A stretch of DNA of 64,000 nt from Mactra quadrangularis (taxonomy: Eukaryota; Mollusca; Bivalvia; Venerida; Mactridae): positions 54,876,319 through 54,940,318 of the forward strand of contig CM046309.1 in NCBI GenBank assembly GCA_025267735.1. Reading direction: 5' to 3'. Made by a program: the position numbers and the translations under genes. Positions 14,801-24,400 of the stretch are shown here, one piece after another; the first letter of the stretch is position 1; every line of letters begins with the position of its first letter. Below the pieces are notes generated by a model. It did no database searches and had not been told where the DNA came from. It was given only the letters and a program-made list of their open reading frames with translations.

Positions 14801-15830
14801 ATCCGGAAATCTGGCAAGCATGCTTGTACATATGTTTATCTTTTATCCGATTTTATTTAAGTTTAATATTTCATTCAGATACCTTAATGAGAAATAGGTT
14901 CAATTTTAAATCAAAAGTAAAACATTTTGTTGGAAAATTCTCTCTTTTCTTCATTCTCAAAAAATTGGAAGTTTATTACATATTTTTTTAAGTATTTTTG
15001 TCCACATTTTCGCTTGGATCAGCATTATAATGCCAAATCTGGATTTATACTTTGCTATGTGTTCTATCTATGAAATAAAAAGTGGCAGAATGCTCCCATG
15101 GTTTAGGGCCCAAAATAAATTTGCAGGATTTTCAGATTTGCACAGGTAATATATTTTAGCTAAAAATACAGCGTATGTACAATAAAGTCCCGCAATTACG
15201 ACCAATTTGGTTTGAGAAAAAAAATCATGCGATTTTTAACGATCGATGTTTCAAGACCAAAATGCGCAATTTGAAAAATCAAGGATTCCTACTAATTACA
15301 TATTAACTTACTAAGACCATTCTGTTATCAAGATAATAGATTTCATTGGCTCCGTGGTCATTTTCACAAAAAAATCTTACGACAAAATTTATCGTAAGTC
15401 AATTTCAAAAAGTTTTTAAAGTTTAAAGCCTTAATGATATGTAAGCATATAGAATCTACATGTAATGATACGAATTTCAAAAAAATATTCATTATTCTTA
15501 ATAATTAAATAATGTTATGACTTGGACAAAGAATGAAGGTACTATGAATGTTTTCTCTTTTTGACTTGCGATGATTTTTATCGCAAGATATTTTGTGAAA
15601 AAGACCTCTGATTGTGGAATTTTACTGTAAACACCTAATCAATGGTGATGCAAATGAGTTAAGATTTTCTTATTTTGAGAGAAATCGTATTTGATATTTT
15701 TTATCAATATTAAAAAGAATGAATAAATTTATTATGTAATGTTGCTAAGAACAGACTGATAAAATGTCTTACCTCGTGCAATGCAAACTGTACACACAAG
15801 TATAAAAACACAAATTATATAATTCTCCAT
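1..15830 (-). CDS. Gene 1: type I transmembrane mucin with 8-Cys head domain (partial at C-terminus)
   Basis: Seven exons join in one frame: 15773-15830, 13617-13649, 7383-7554, 6662-6816, 1471-6207, 862-940 and 136-1. All inferred introns are GT-AG with phases 1,1,2,1,1,2, giving 1790 codons before the window edge. The product starts with a hydrophobic signal peptide (MENYIICVFILVCTVCIA). About 165 residues with eight cysteines follow, then a Thr/Ser/Asn-rich stalk of about 1580 residues with very many N-x-S/T sites, then a single helix (VVGTIAGLVVIAVVIVVIC), a basic stop-transfer (RNKNKK) and an acidic tail. This is the plan of a membrane mucin: extracellular head, glycosylated stalk, short tail. 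I do not recognise the head domain; it is not a clear CUB, EGF, SEA or Ig domain. The gene at 21085-38475 shares the architecture. Function is unknown; a mucosal, adhesion or immune surface role is inference only. Confidence 0.82.
238..431 (-). CDS. Possible alternative last exon of gene 1 (different cytoplasmic tail)
   Basis: An open frame reading SPFYRRINDGKTRLQTHDKL, then an acidic stretch, ends in TGA at 238-240. It can be entered in phase 0 from the membrane exon if the GTAAGA donor (after TAC) replaces GTACGT. The acceptor would be the T-rich CTATGAG at about 432-438, weak because G precedes AG. No phase-2 donor exists in it to rejoin the exon at 136, so it would be terminal. No AATAAA follows within the next 100 bases. 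It may be fortuitous. Confidence 0.3.
535..821. mobile_element. Harbinger-like MITE, GGGACTTT family, copy 1
   Basis: The inverted ends AGGACTTTGTTAGTTAT and, reversed, GGACCTTAGTCAATTAT enclose sequence homologous to copies at 16720-17111, 20111-20456 and the split copy at 26572-31858. It lies in the last intron of gene 1 and is degraded at both tips. Confidence 0.7.
862..940 (-). CDS. Gene 1 exon 6: transmembrane helix
   Basis: A strong polypyrimidine tract and acceptor (CTGTTTTCTGTTTCAG) open a 79-bp exon encoding IVVGTIAGLVVIAVVIVVIC followed by RNKNKK, a classic single-pass helix with cytoplasmic basic anchor. Two overlapping donors are present: GTACGT (used here, phase 2, joins the tail exon at 136 in frame) and GTAAGA three bases further on (phase 0). 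Confidence 0.83.
1471..6207 (-). CDS. Gene 1 exon 5: giant mucin stalk exon (4737 bp)
   Basis: One uninterrupted open exon of 1578 codons. The acceptor is GGTTTCATTTCAG at 6208 onward and the donor TACA|GTAAGT at 1470. It opens with PTDSITVTCSANIPPE, which supplies the eighth head cysteine, and then becomes a Thr/Ser/Asn-rich stalk without further cysteines. Two internal repeat families are visible. Units of about 45 residues containing PSVE..S.V(Q/R)PSKSI and an AEYE-like motif are encoded at about 3075-3600. Units of about 30 residues around TQNEP(L/V)STE are encoded at about 2085-2440. Very frequent N-x-S/T sequons suggest N- as well as O-glycosylation. Open frames on the other strand here are shadows of this biased composition. 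Confidence 0.88.
6662..6816 (-). CDS. Gene 1 exon 4: head domain, C-terminal half
   Basis: Acceptor TTCTGTTTCAG, donor GGAC|GTAAGT, phases 2 to 1. It encodes residues ending in NNYCLMLEVAG and contributes two cysteines (FEC and NYC). Its equivalent in gene 2 is 26331-26542, ending YGYCFAILP. Confidence 0.8.
7383..7554 (-). CDS. Gene 1 exon 3: head domain, CxC segment
   Basis: Acceptor TTATTTCAG, donor CAG|GTAGGT, phases 1 to 2, 56 full codons. It begins ANMCIPGSY, includes the CTC pair and ends with a fifth cysteine in APNYPQCNSAI. It aligns with gene 2 exon 32627-32777, which begins AQMCYDS and also contains CTC. Confidence 0.8.
8272..8594. mobile_element. MITE with AGGCGGAT / ATCCGCCT ends and G/C homopolymer blocks
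   Basis: The ends AGGCGGATTCAG and GGATCCGCCT are inverted. The inside repeats GTTTGGACC with runs of C next to CGAAAAA. It is homologous, in opposite orientation, to 59445-59728. Fragments of the family occur near 10690-10765 and 40100-40325. Confidence 0.65.
11750..12800. repeat. Tandem array of about 160-bp units with GGCGTC hexamer leader
   Basis: The landmark CAACCACATCTCATGTGACA recurs at about 11936, 12120, 12278, 12435, 12598 and, degenerate, 12752, giving periods of roughly 154-184 bp and six units. The array is preceded at 11795-11835 by (GGCGTC)n turning into (CGCGTC)n. Open frames here are fortuitous. Confidence 0.8.
12874..13280. mobile_element. MITE with 51-bp near-perfect terminal inverted repeats
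   Basis: Arm 12874-12924 (starting AACACTGTCTTATTTGAATA) is the reverse complement of 13230-13280 with a single visible mismatch. A degenerate relative of the right arm lies at about 13778-13820, beside a second GTTGAACAAAATAGA segment. Confidence 0.75.
13617..13649 (-). CDS. Gene 1 exon 2: 33-bp micro-exon of the head domain
   Basis: The acceptor is TCTATTTCAG and the donor AATG|GTAAGT, phase 1 on both sides. It encodes QSQACPDGLN, carrying the first cysteine of the eight-cysteine head. Gene 2 has a counterpart exon of 75 bp with the same phases and also one cysteine. Confidence 0.7.
14240..14785. mobile_element. Foldback/palindromic element (AACGTTCC family)
   Basis: Nested inverted repeats are centred near 14610. 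The inner arms ATATACGATCGTT and GGCAATGAGTGATGTTT recur reversed at 14618-14655. The outer arms CGTTCCGTAACG, ATTCGGAACTC and CGGCCATTCG recur reversed at 14705-14765. The tips resemble GTTCAGTTACCGCGAGCGTT. The left third has a GACAACTCAACCC motif series shared with 17870-18072. Confidence 0.7.
15355..15608. mobile_element. MITE with GGTCATTTTCACAAAAAAAT-type inverted ends
   Basis: Left GGTCATTTTCACAAAAAAAT and TCTTACGA are mirrored on the right by a reversed copy ending TTTTGTGAAAAAGACC. It lies in gene 1 intron 1 and resembles the element at 55718-55967. Confidence 0.6.
15773..15830 (-). CDS. Gene 1 exon 1: start codon and signal peptide
   Basis: ATG is at 15830-15828. Nineteen codons plus one base end at a GAG|GTAAGA donor (phase 1). 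The peptide MENYIICVFILVCTVCIAR is a compact signal sequence with a hydrophobic core. The exon is below the usual ORF length cut-off and was found by working back from exon 2 with the required phase. Confidence 0.78.
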
Positions 15831-16719
15831 TTTGATACACAAATGTCTATGAAGTAGAAAATGTCCGAAAAATCTCTGAAACACTATTATTTTCCCTGTA
15901 AAAATTCCACAGAATTTAAGTTATATGAGTTCAACTCACACCATTTTGTCGTTGTTGAAATATGTCAATATTTTCAGTCTATCAATTTTTCCATAAAATA
16001 CGAATTATCAAAATTCTAAAATTACAGTTTCTTTTCTTTTAATAAAAAAGCTAAATCGATATTCAAATATATTGAAAATAGAAATATATTCAAAAGTTAA
16101 AGTCAACTAGAAGTACTATTTTCGGTGATAAAAATTTCACGAAAATAATATTTTTTTTCGAGACTATCAAATCAAAGTACACATTCCCTCATTAAGTCAC
16201 CTATGATAATTAAACATTTTTTCATCGGTCAGTATATTCGATTATGATATACAAGTGATGTCTGGCGATCAATGACGTATTGGACGTTTATTATCTCCGT
16301 GGTGTCACGTGCATAATGAAGATCTTTAGACCCGCAGATAAAAGTATGACTGTCCGTCATATAGTTGACAAAATACTCACTAGCCTAGGGTCATTTTAAA
16401 CAACTCGCTTGTCTGGCGAAACAATAATACAATTGTTTTACACATGAATTAGGGGTCACTTCGATTTTACGTTGAAATTAGTTACTGTCACTTTTCTTGC
16501 ATATTTCAACAACAAATATGTTGACACTTGTTTTCACTTCACTTTTTAATGATTTGATTGTTTGAGCGTTTGTTGAAATGACCAGTCAGCTTGTCAATTT
16601 AAAAATTTAGGGGTTTTATGACAGGGCCTTTAGTCACGTGATCTACAACAACAAATAATAAGATGAACACAAATTTGGTTTTCGTTTATTTATCTTTCCA
16701 GGAATAAATATTTGAATTA

Positions 16720-17111
16720 GGGACTTTAGTCAGTAATCTTTCCCTGATTAAATCAGAAACAATCTAATTGATAAGTAGGTCCTTACAGTTGGAATCCGAG
16801 GATTTTATCATTGAATTTCTATGTAAGGATAACAAAATATTCTATCTAATATCTTTCTTGTTAATGAAGATATTAGCAGAAGCGGAGACATTGATAAGTA
16901 TGTCTCTGGCAGAAGTGATGGAATTAAGATAGTTCTTTACCCTAAAAATACTTAGCTTGAATATCAAACAAATTAAACTTTTTACAAAAAAGTTATTTGA
17001 GATTAATTTTTGGCAAATTGACATTGAGAAGTAAGGGTAAAATCCTAGTAATCTAACTTATTGGACCAACCTTTTTGAAGAGTATACAAGGGAAATAACT
17101 GACTTAGTCCC
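16720..17111. mobile_element. Harbinger-like MITE, GGGACTTT family, copy 2
   Basis: The inverted ends GGGACTTTAGTCAGTAAT and, reversed, GGGACTAAGTCAGTTAT are flanked on both sides by TTA (16717-16719 and 17112-17114). That is the 3-bp TWA target duplication typical of PIF/Harbinger elements. Confidence 0.8.
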
Positions 17112-17212
17112 TTATTACATCAAATAGAGCATAAAAAATTACGTGTATTTCATTTGTTTTCCCAAATAAATGCATGTTGGTCCTGTGTGATTTGATCGAT
17201 AGCTCTAAATCC

Positions 17213-17440
17213 TAGATACATAATAAATGTATCCAATCTGATTAAAACCCGATCTAAAATTTTCCGCTCGCCTACTCGCTAATTTAGATCTGGCCTTTTT
17301 CAAACGAAGGTCACGTTCAGGTGACCTTTTCTCATGATATTCATGACGAAATTGTTATGATACGTAACTTGTTTACATCGTCTACGTCACGCAATTTTAC
17401 GAAATGAGCCGTCCAATCGCAGACTGTGAATAATACCGCT
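17213..17440 (+). repeat. Dispersed repeat (CTGATTAAAACCC family), copy 1
   Basis: Blocks such as CTGATTAAAACCC, AATTTAGA, TTTACATCGTCTA and GTCCAATC recur in reverse order and orientation at 60205-60600. This shows an old dispersed element. No coding capacity was seen. Confidence 0.6.
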
Positions 17441-17869
17441 GTTTAAATTAGCTTGCAAACTTTGGTCTAAAAATAGAAATTACGAAATCAAAATGTTATT
17501 AATAGTGTTTCGTCTAGATGAAAGCTACGCATTGATTGGTCGACATAAAGTTCATCTCGACGTGACCTTCCACGGAGACAGTAGAGATCCTGTACGACAA
17601 TGCTCTACAGGATATCTGTTTACGGAGATTGAAATGAATTGAGCTGTAAACTAGGTCATGTGCGAAAATGATGTGTACATTGGATTTATAAAATAATTAC
17701 AAATTACAGACTTAAGTGGGTATTTTTGGACAAAAATAGGTTTTAATTATTTTATGCACTATTAAACTTTTCCTGTTTTTTTTACTGTTTGAAGACTTTG
17801 ACGAAATACATGAATCTGTCGACATTTTGACGATCATGTGCCGGACTACATACCCTGTACAGCTGCCCC

Positions 17870-18072
17870 GTGTTCGGAAACGTCTGTAAGCTAACGTTAA
17901 GGGTGCGGGAAAACTCAACCAGAAGACAACTCAACCTGTGCTTAACTCAACTCAAAGTTGGGACAACTCAGTCCGTTTGTAGGGGATTGAGTTGTCTCGG
18001 GTTGAGTAGTCTGGGTTCAGTTGTTCCGACACTTCCGTTACGGAGCGTTTTGGAACGTTCGGGATAATTGAA
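17870..18072 (+). mobile_element. AACGTTCC-family element, short copy
   Basis: It shares the GACAACTCAAC motif series and the tips (GTGTTCGGAAAC on the left; CGTTCGGGATAATTGAACA on the right) with the foldback element at 14240-14785. Confidence 0.6.
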
Positions 18073-18315
18073 CAGGCTACTCTATAATTGATTTCGTTTA
18101 TTCAGCTACCAGGCTGATTTAAAGCAAGAAATTCACATACTTCTCGTGCGTTTCGTGGACTAGTTTGTATATTCATATATCAGGGGAGATAACTTTCATG
18201 TATATAAACTAGACGCAATGGTAAAATATCCATAGCATTGTCTCCCTTTGACTGAACATATCTGCTTCAAATGACGACATTTGTTATATAATTTTTATTA
18301 TCTTTGTGTAATTGT

Positions 18316-18760
18316 TAGGGCTATGGATCGTTGAGCAGATGGCGATCCGATCCGAACCACGATTCATGTGTAGCGATTTACGAATCGAACCACGAATCAC
18401 ATGTTAATAAAAAAAACCGTACAGAATTCATGTAATAAAACGAGTAAGTGAAGAATTACAGGAGTTTTTACTATAAGGAAAACCATGTGGTCCAAATATG
18501 TCTATTGCCAGACGTTTTATTGGCATTTTCAGTGATAACATTTTGTTTAAATGTGTATCAATCGAATTTTGACACAAGATTGTTCGGTCCCTGCATAAAT
18601 TTAAGTTTACATTAGAAGTGCGAGTCGTTTTCAGTTGTAATTAAGCTGAAAATATTTTTCTTTTTTTTTCCAAAAAAGATCGCGATCCGACGATTTTGGA
18701 CATGACGAATACTCGTACTCGATTTTCTGGTCGGGATCGCGAATATTCGCCGCAGCCCTA
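18316..18760. mobile_element. hAT-type MITE (TAGGGCT ends) with perfect 8-bp TSD
   Basis: The left end TAGGGCTATGG and right end GCCGCAGCCCTA are flanked by GTAATTGT at 18308-18315 and 18761-18768. An inverted homologue is at 50164-50646. Confidence 0.85.
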
Positions 18761-20110
18761 GTAATTGTGAATTGTAATCAACTGTCTATGGCGTATAAAT
18801 TAACCCGACTGTTTTAAAAACTTTACCCTAGTTCGGAAATACTGTACAGTGTAGTAAATAATCAACTCAGCGGGGTTATTGTTTGCGCCACTGACAGTTA
18901 AATAAAATGTACTTTAGTGTAGTTTAAAATAACAACTAGATAAAGCTGCATTAGTTTTATATTTTTGGTAGGTTTCCAGCATGTTTGCAAAAAGTATACT
19001 AATGACGTTGAAGATGTGGTGCGCAGCAAAATATATTGTATTACACTTTATGCTTTGCCTCGTGTAGGTATCATAAAAAATCAGGCACAAATAAAACACC
19101 TACAGCTCTTTGAAACACTGAGTTGAGGCAGACTTTTATTATTAAAAACTAACACTAGACAAATATTCAATTTAAGGATCTTTTACATACTTGAATATAG
19201 TCAAACATATGGTAGTTACTGAAGTGTTTTATGTATTATTCTGTCTCAGGTCTATCTGCGCAAACTATTCAAGGGAAGTAATCACTAGGTTTACTTTCAA
19301 ACTCACAATAGCGGTTATTTCCCTTTATCGAAATAATATACAATGTAATAGCAACGTGTGATCGTGTCGTGGCCGGCTTGATAAGTTTGGTTTACCTCGT
19401 ACTAAGTGAGGAAAGCTGGACCCATTTAACATAGTATAATGAATGAACACTGTTATGTGTTTGTTTTGTATTCATTTATCATGGTTTCAAATAATCTGTA
19501 AGTTGACTGTAAATGAGCATTGTGGGAATTCTGCCTGTACAAAGCATGGCTACTTGTTGTAAGTTGATGAACAGATCATAATCGTAATATGACCTATATA
19601 ACATGTTGCTACAGCGGAAAAAAAACAACAACAAAAAAGCAACAAATATAATCATATAATTATCAAACATTATATTTATATAGTGTATATGAACAAACCA
19701 TTTTCCAGTAAAACTCTTGAACACTTTATAATATTCTGATTATGAGTATTATGTTAGTGTAAAACAATGTACAGTGTTAGTAAAATCGTGCATAAGTATT
19801 GTCCTTTTTTCTCAACGTTCAAAACTTGAATAATTTGACAGTCACCGTGTGCTAAAATCTTTGTCAGCTAACAATTATGATATTTCGATAGACTCGATTA
19901 GGTTCGAGTGGAATAGACTAATAGCTAAGCAGTTTTTGCCTGCTGACTGAGTCAACGTCGCTTGCGTGCGTGTTGAATAAGCTGTATTCATTCACCGTAA
20001 AATTATATAAAATAACTTTGTCGCTTTCGAATATTGTTGAAGAGACAACACTTGGTTTCCATGAAAACATTCATGCTTTGACAGTTGAGAAAAATGGACT
20101 ATATATAATA

Positions 20111-20456
20111 AGGGACTTTAGTCAGTTATATCCCCTTGTATACTCTTCAAATAGGTAGGTTCTATTAGTTGGATTACTCGGATTTTACCCTGACTTTATT
20201 ATGCCTATTTATCAAGATTAATCTTCACATAACTTTTTTGTAAATCATGCCAAGTATTTTTAGGGTAAAGAACTTTCTAAATTTCATCAATTCTGACAAC
20301 ATCTTAATTAACAAGAAATATATTGGATGAAACATTTTGTTATCCTTACATAGGAATTCAATGATAAAATCCGAGGATTCCAAACTGTAAGGACCTACTT
20401 ACCGATTGGATTGCTTCAGATCTTATCAGGGAAAGATAACTAACTGACAAAAGTCC
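20111..20456. mobile_element. Harbinger-like MITE, GGGACTTT family, copy 3
   Basis: The least damaged uninterrupted copy. Ends are AGGGACTTTAGTCAGTTAT and, reversed, GGACTTTTGTCAGTTAGTTA. It serves as the reference that reveals the interruption of copy 4. Confidence 0.8.
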
Positions 20457-20804
20457 ATAATTTTTACAATAAATCTCTTGCTATATAGCAACAAATGGAA
20501 TACATGTTTGGCACACAATGGTCACGCTATGTATACAGCATTTTAAAACATTATTATATAAACACTAAAAGTGTACGAAGCTACATCTTATAGTACGTTA
20601 ACACACGACAGAAAATATTCTTATCGTGTTAAGAAACTAAAAGAATTGGAAGACGTAAGTCAAGACAAATATAATGAAATATGTACATGTGACTCCGGAG
20701 ACAAAGTTGTTGTGAATATGAAGGCACGAGTTGTTGTAATATAGTGTTTGTGAATTTCTGTTTCATTCCCCAACTTGTTTATTATACTGCGTTTCGGTAA
20801 TTAA

Positions 20805-20810
20805 TTTATT
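20805..20810 (-). promoter_or_regulatory. Candidate polyadenylation signal of gene 2
   Basis: AATAAA on the minus strand, about 275 bases past the gene 2 stop codon. A second AATAAA lies a little further downstream near 20778-20783. Confidence 0.4.
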
Positions 20811-21084
20811 GCGCACACTTACGGTGTAACCATAGAGTAACCACAATAAAAAAATGAGGGTATGTTATCTCCCTTTTATATGATTTTTGAAGAACCAAAG
20901 GGAGGTTACTTGAAACCGGAAGTAATCGACACAAAATTCAGTTTGGACAGTATACAGAAATTAATCCGCCAAAAACTCTCGCAATACCTTAAAGTGGAAA
21001 AGACATTCGTCTTTTCCATATAATTGGTCTCTGGGACAATTTGAATTTTTCAATGTCAAGGTCAAATATTTCCTTATCAACTTA

Positions 21085-21436
21085 TCAAGAATCAGGGTTC
21101 ACTAATAGATCAATCATGTCATTGACAGCTTCTTCTTGTTTGTCATTTTGAGTATCACTAGTATTATCTGTTGTATCTGGCAATGGGTGGTCTACTTCCT
21201 CCTCTACTTTAAAAGATTGATTTTCGACTGAAAATGTGGATAAAGGCGCGTAACTTTCCGGAGTGTCCGGTTTGTCCTCCATCATGGATATATCAATGTC
21301 GTCATTTCCGGGATTGATGTCAGGATCAACCTTTTCCGGATCGTCACTTCCGGCGTTTGATACTGTGGAACTTTTATGCGCCGATGTATTAAATGGTGCA
21401 CTTGAGCCCATTTCGTACGACTCTTGGTTTCTGTTA
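21085..21436 (-). CDS. Gene 2 exon 7: cytoplasmic tail and stop
   Basis: After the acceptor TATATTTTCAG the frame starts NRNQESYEMGSS and ends VNPDS with TGA at 21087-21085. The tail is strongly acidic (Asp/Glu clusters at DDPEKVDPD, DDIDISMMED and KVEEEVDH) and Ser/Thr-rich. Tyrosines occur only in SYEMGS and SYAPLS. YAPL fits YxxPhi. Confidence 0.82.
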
Positions 21437-24400
21437 CTGAAAATATAAATGTATAGACATTTAACTTATAATGTAAAATATTTACAATACAATAGTTCTA
21501 AATCGGATAAACAGGGTATATAATATGTAGCCACATGATCTACACAACAACTTCCAGGGTAAAAACTCCATATTTATTTTCACCATTTTTTTACAAATAA
21601 ATAATTGAATGACAGTCAAAATGCGCTCAAAATGACTACTTTTCTCTATCTAAAAGGTTTTAAAAGGTTATGTTAATTTAAATCATTGATTCAAAATATG
21701 CATTAAAGATGAGTCAATCGGTAAACAAAGTCATTTGAATTTAATGCAGAGCATTCAGAGTAAAAAAATTCTTATTACTGATTAATGTGGACATATTTAT
21801 TTACTGAATGTTCCAGTATTATGACCAACAAAATCAATGGTTTTAAGAGCGGAAACAGTTGATAGCACGCAAGTCTATTGATCAAGGGGTCGTGGGTTTG
21901 ATTCCCGGGCGGGGCATACTTTCGTGGAGCTTGGGCATGAAATTATTTCTACGGCCATTCTCCCTCCTACCAATGATTTTTAATTATGTAGGGCAGTTGT
22001 CAGTCACTGACAAAAGTATGCGCTTAGTAGTTGGTTAACAGCTAAATCCAGAGATTTAGCCTTTCCAAGAGGAATGAGTAAGTTCACTGACCTCCGTTAT
22101 ATGACCTATACAATGTGTTGCTACGGCGTTAAACCCAACAAAATAGTAGCGGAAAAGTATTATTTTAGAAATGTATTTTTCTAAAATAAGGCCACAACAA
22201 ATTGATAATATGTTCTATGGATTCGCTCGCACCTTAATTTTGACAGTTTTTACAAAAATATATTTTTATTTCCTCGCTCGCTCATAAAAATTTGGTCAAA
22301 CCGCTATATAAAGCAAGTGAATAAAGACTTTTTTTCTTCGCTCGCTCGCCCCATTTTTTTCCAGAAAAATCCATAGAACATATGATCAACTTGTTGAGGC
22401 CTAAAGCACATGTGATTAAAAAATCATCAAAAAATCGCTTGATTTTCCAATAACTGAAGTGGTATTTAAAGCGGGACTTCCCTATAACAAAAATATTAGT
22501 GCATAAATACTTGCAATCGGTATGATATGCCATTAAACAATAGCTTTTGGGTTTTTTCCTTGACCAATGACCATTGAAGAGTAGACTAGGGAAAGGGTCA
22601 GAAAAAAATATATGTGAAGCGCTTATGCAAAGAGCGCTACACAAATGCGATTACTAATGATAATGATAATGATATTTATAATGATGATAATAATGATAAT
22701 GATGATAATAATAATAATAACAATAATAATAATAATAATTATACTTACATACAAGCCAAATATATAGCCACGATGATTATTAAAGCCACTCCGATACTAG
22801 ATGAAATAACAGCTCCATCTGTAAATTAAAAATAATGTCATGAATTATTACGTAGCAGAGGGATGATAAAGCGTTTGTACTCACTTGCCTTCAAACTAGC
22901 TATTATTGTGACATGGTAGATTGTACGCTTACAACTCAGAAGGTCATGGATTCGATCTCAATTCGGACTATGGATTATTATAACGTAAATAACGCACTAG
23001 GAACTTTATTCATACTCAGCTGTCATTCTGTCTAATCATTTCAACTATTTAATGCCATTCATAGATAGATTAAAGCAGTAAATATCGAAAAACAATAGTA
23101 TAGTACAAACTTTATTGGACAACACCACTGGGAGGGCCTAAGGTGTGCTGTTGTTCAGAGGTTAAATGCAATTAAAATTACACCTAAGGGAAATATCAAA
23201 AACATTGCAGACAATTTGTTCTGTAGTGGGCCACTCTGTAGAGTTTATACAATACTTACAATTAAATTAATTATAGTGATACGTACATGGAAAAACGTTA
23301 TTAGGTGTTTCTTTTGCATCAGATCTCTGCTTTCCGGCTGTATTAGTTTGGCTTTCAGATGTTGAAACAGGCTGTTCTGTCGATTCTGAAGTCAGTGGCG
23401 TTTCGGTTGTCGTTCCTGAAGTTAATGGCATATTTGTAGTTGGTTTTGATGTAACTGGTGTTTTGGTTGTCGTTCCAGAAGTTGATGGCATATTTGTAGT
23501 TGGTTTTGAAGTAACTGGTGTTTTGGTTGTCGTTCCTGAAGTTGATGGCATATTTGTAGTTGGTTTTAAAGTAACTGGACTTTGGGTTGTCGTTCCTGAA
23601 GTTGATGGCATATTTGTAGTCGGTTTTGAAGTAACTGGACTTTGGGTTGTCGTTCCAGAAGTTGATGGCATATTTGTAGTTGGTTTTGAAGTCACTGGGC
23701 TTGGGGTTGTCGTTCCTGAAGTTGATGGCATATTTGAAGTTGGTTTTGAAGTCACTGGTGTTTTAATTGTCGTTCCTGAAGTTGATGGCATATTAGTAGT
23801 TGATTTTGAAGTCACTGGTGTTTCAGATGTCGTTCCAGAAGTTGATGGCATATTTGTAGTTGGTTTTGAAGTAACTGGTGTTTCGGTTGTCGTTCCAGAA
23901 GTTGATGGCATATTTGTAGTTGATTTTGAAGTAACTGGGGTTTCAGTTGTTGTTCCAGAAGTTGATGGCGTATTTGTAGTTGGTTTTGAAGTCACTGGTG
24001 TTTTGGTTGTCGTTCCTGAAGTTGATGGCATATTTGTAGTTGGTTTTGAAGTAACTGGTGTTTTGGTTGTCGTTCCAGAAGTTGATGGCGTATTTGTAGT
24101 TGGTTTTGAAGTAACTGGTGTTTTGGTTGTCGTTCCTGAAGTTGATGTTATATTTGTAGTTGGTTTTGAAGTCACTGGTGTTTCAGTTGTAGTTCCAGCA
24201 GTTGATGGCATATTTGTAGTTGGTTTTGAAGTCACTGGTGTTTCGGTTGTCGTTCTTGAAGTTGAAGTCACTGTTCTTTGGGTCGTTGTCGTTTCTGAAG
24301 TTGATGGCATATTTGTAGTTGATTTTGAACTCACTGGTGTTTCAGTTGTCGTTCCTGAAGTCAACGGCAAATTTGTAGTTGATTTTGAAGTTGATGGTTC

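Larger units (their letters stand above)
15831..20804. other. Intergenic region between gene 1 start and gene 2 end
   Basis: No supported gene. It contains the 5' flank of gene 1 and MITEs at 16720-17111, 17213-17440, 17870-18072, 18316-18760 and 20111-20456. No clear TATA box was seen upstream of the gene 1 start codon. The remaining AT-rich sequence has nothing I can name. Confidence 0.6.
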
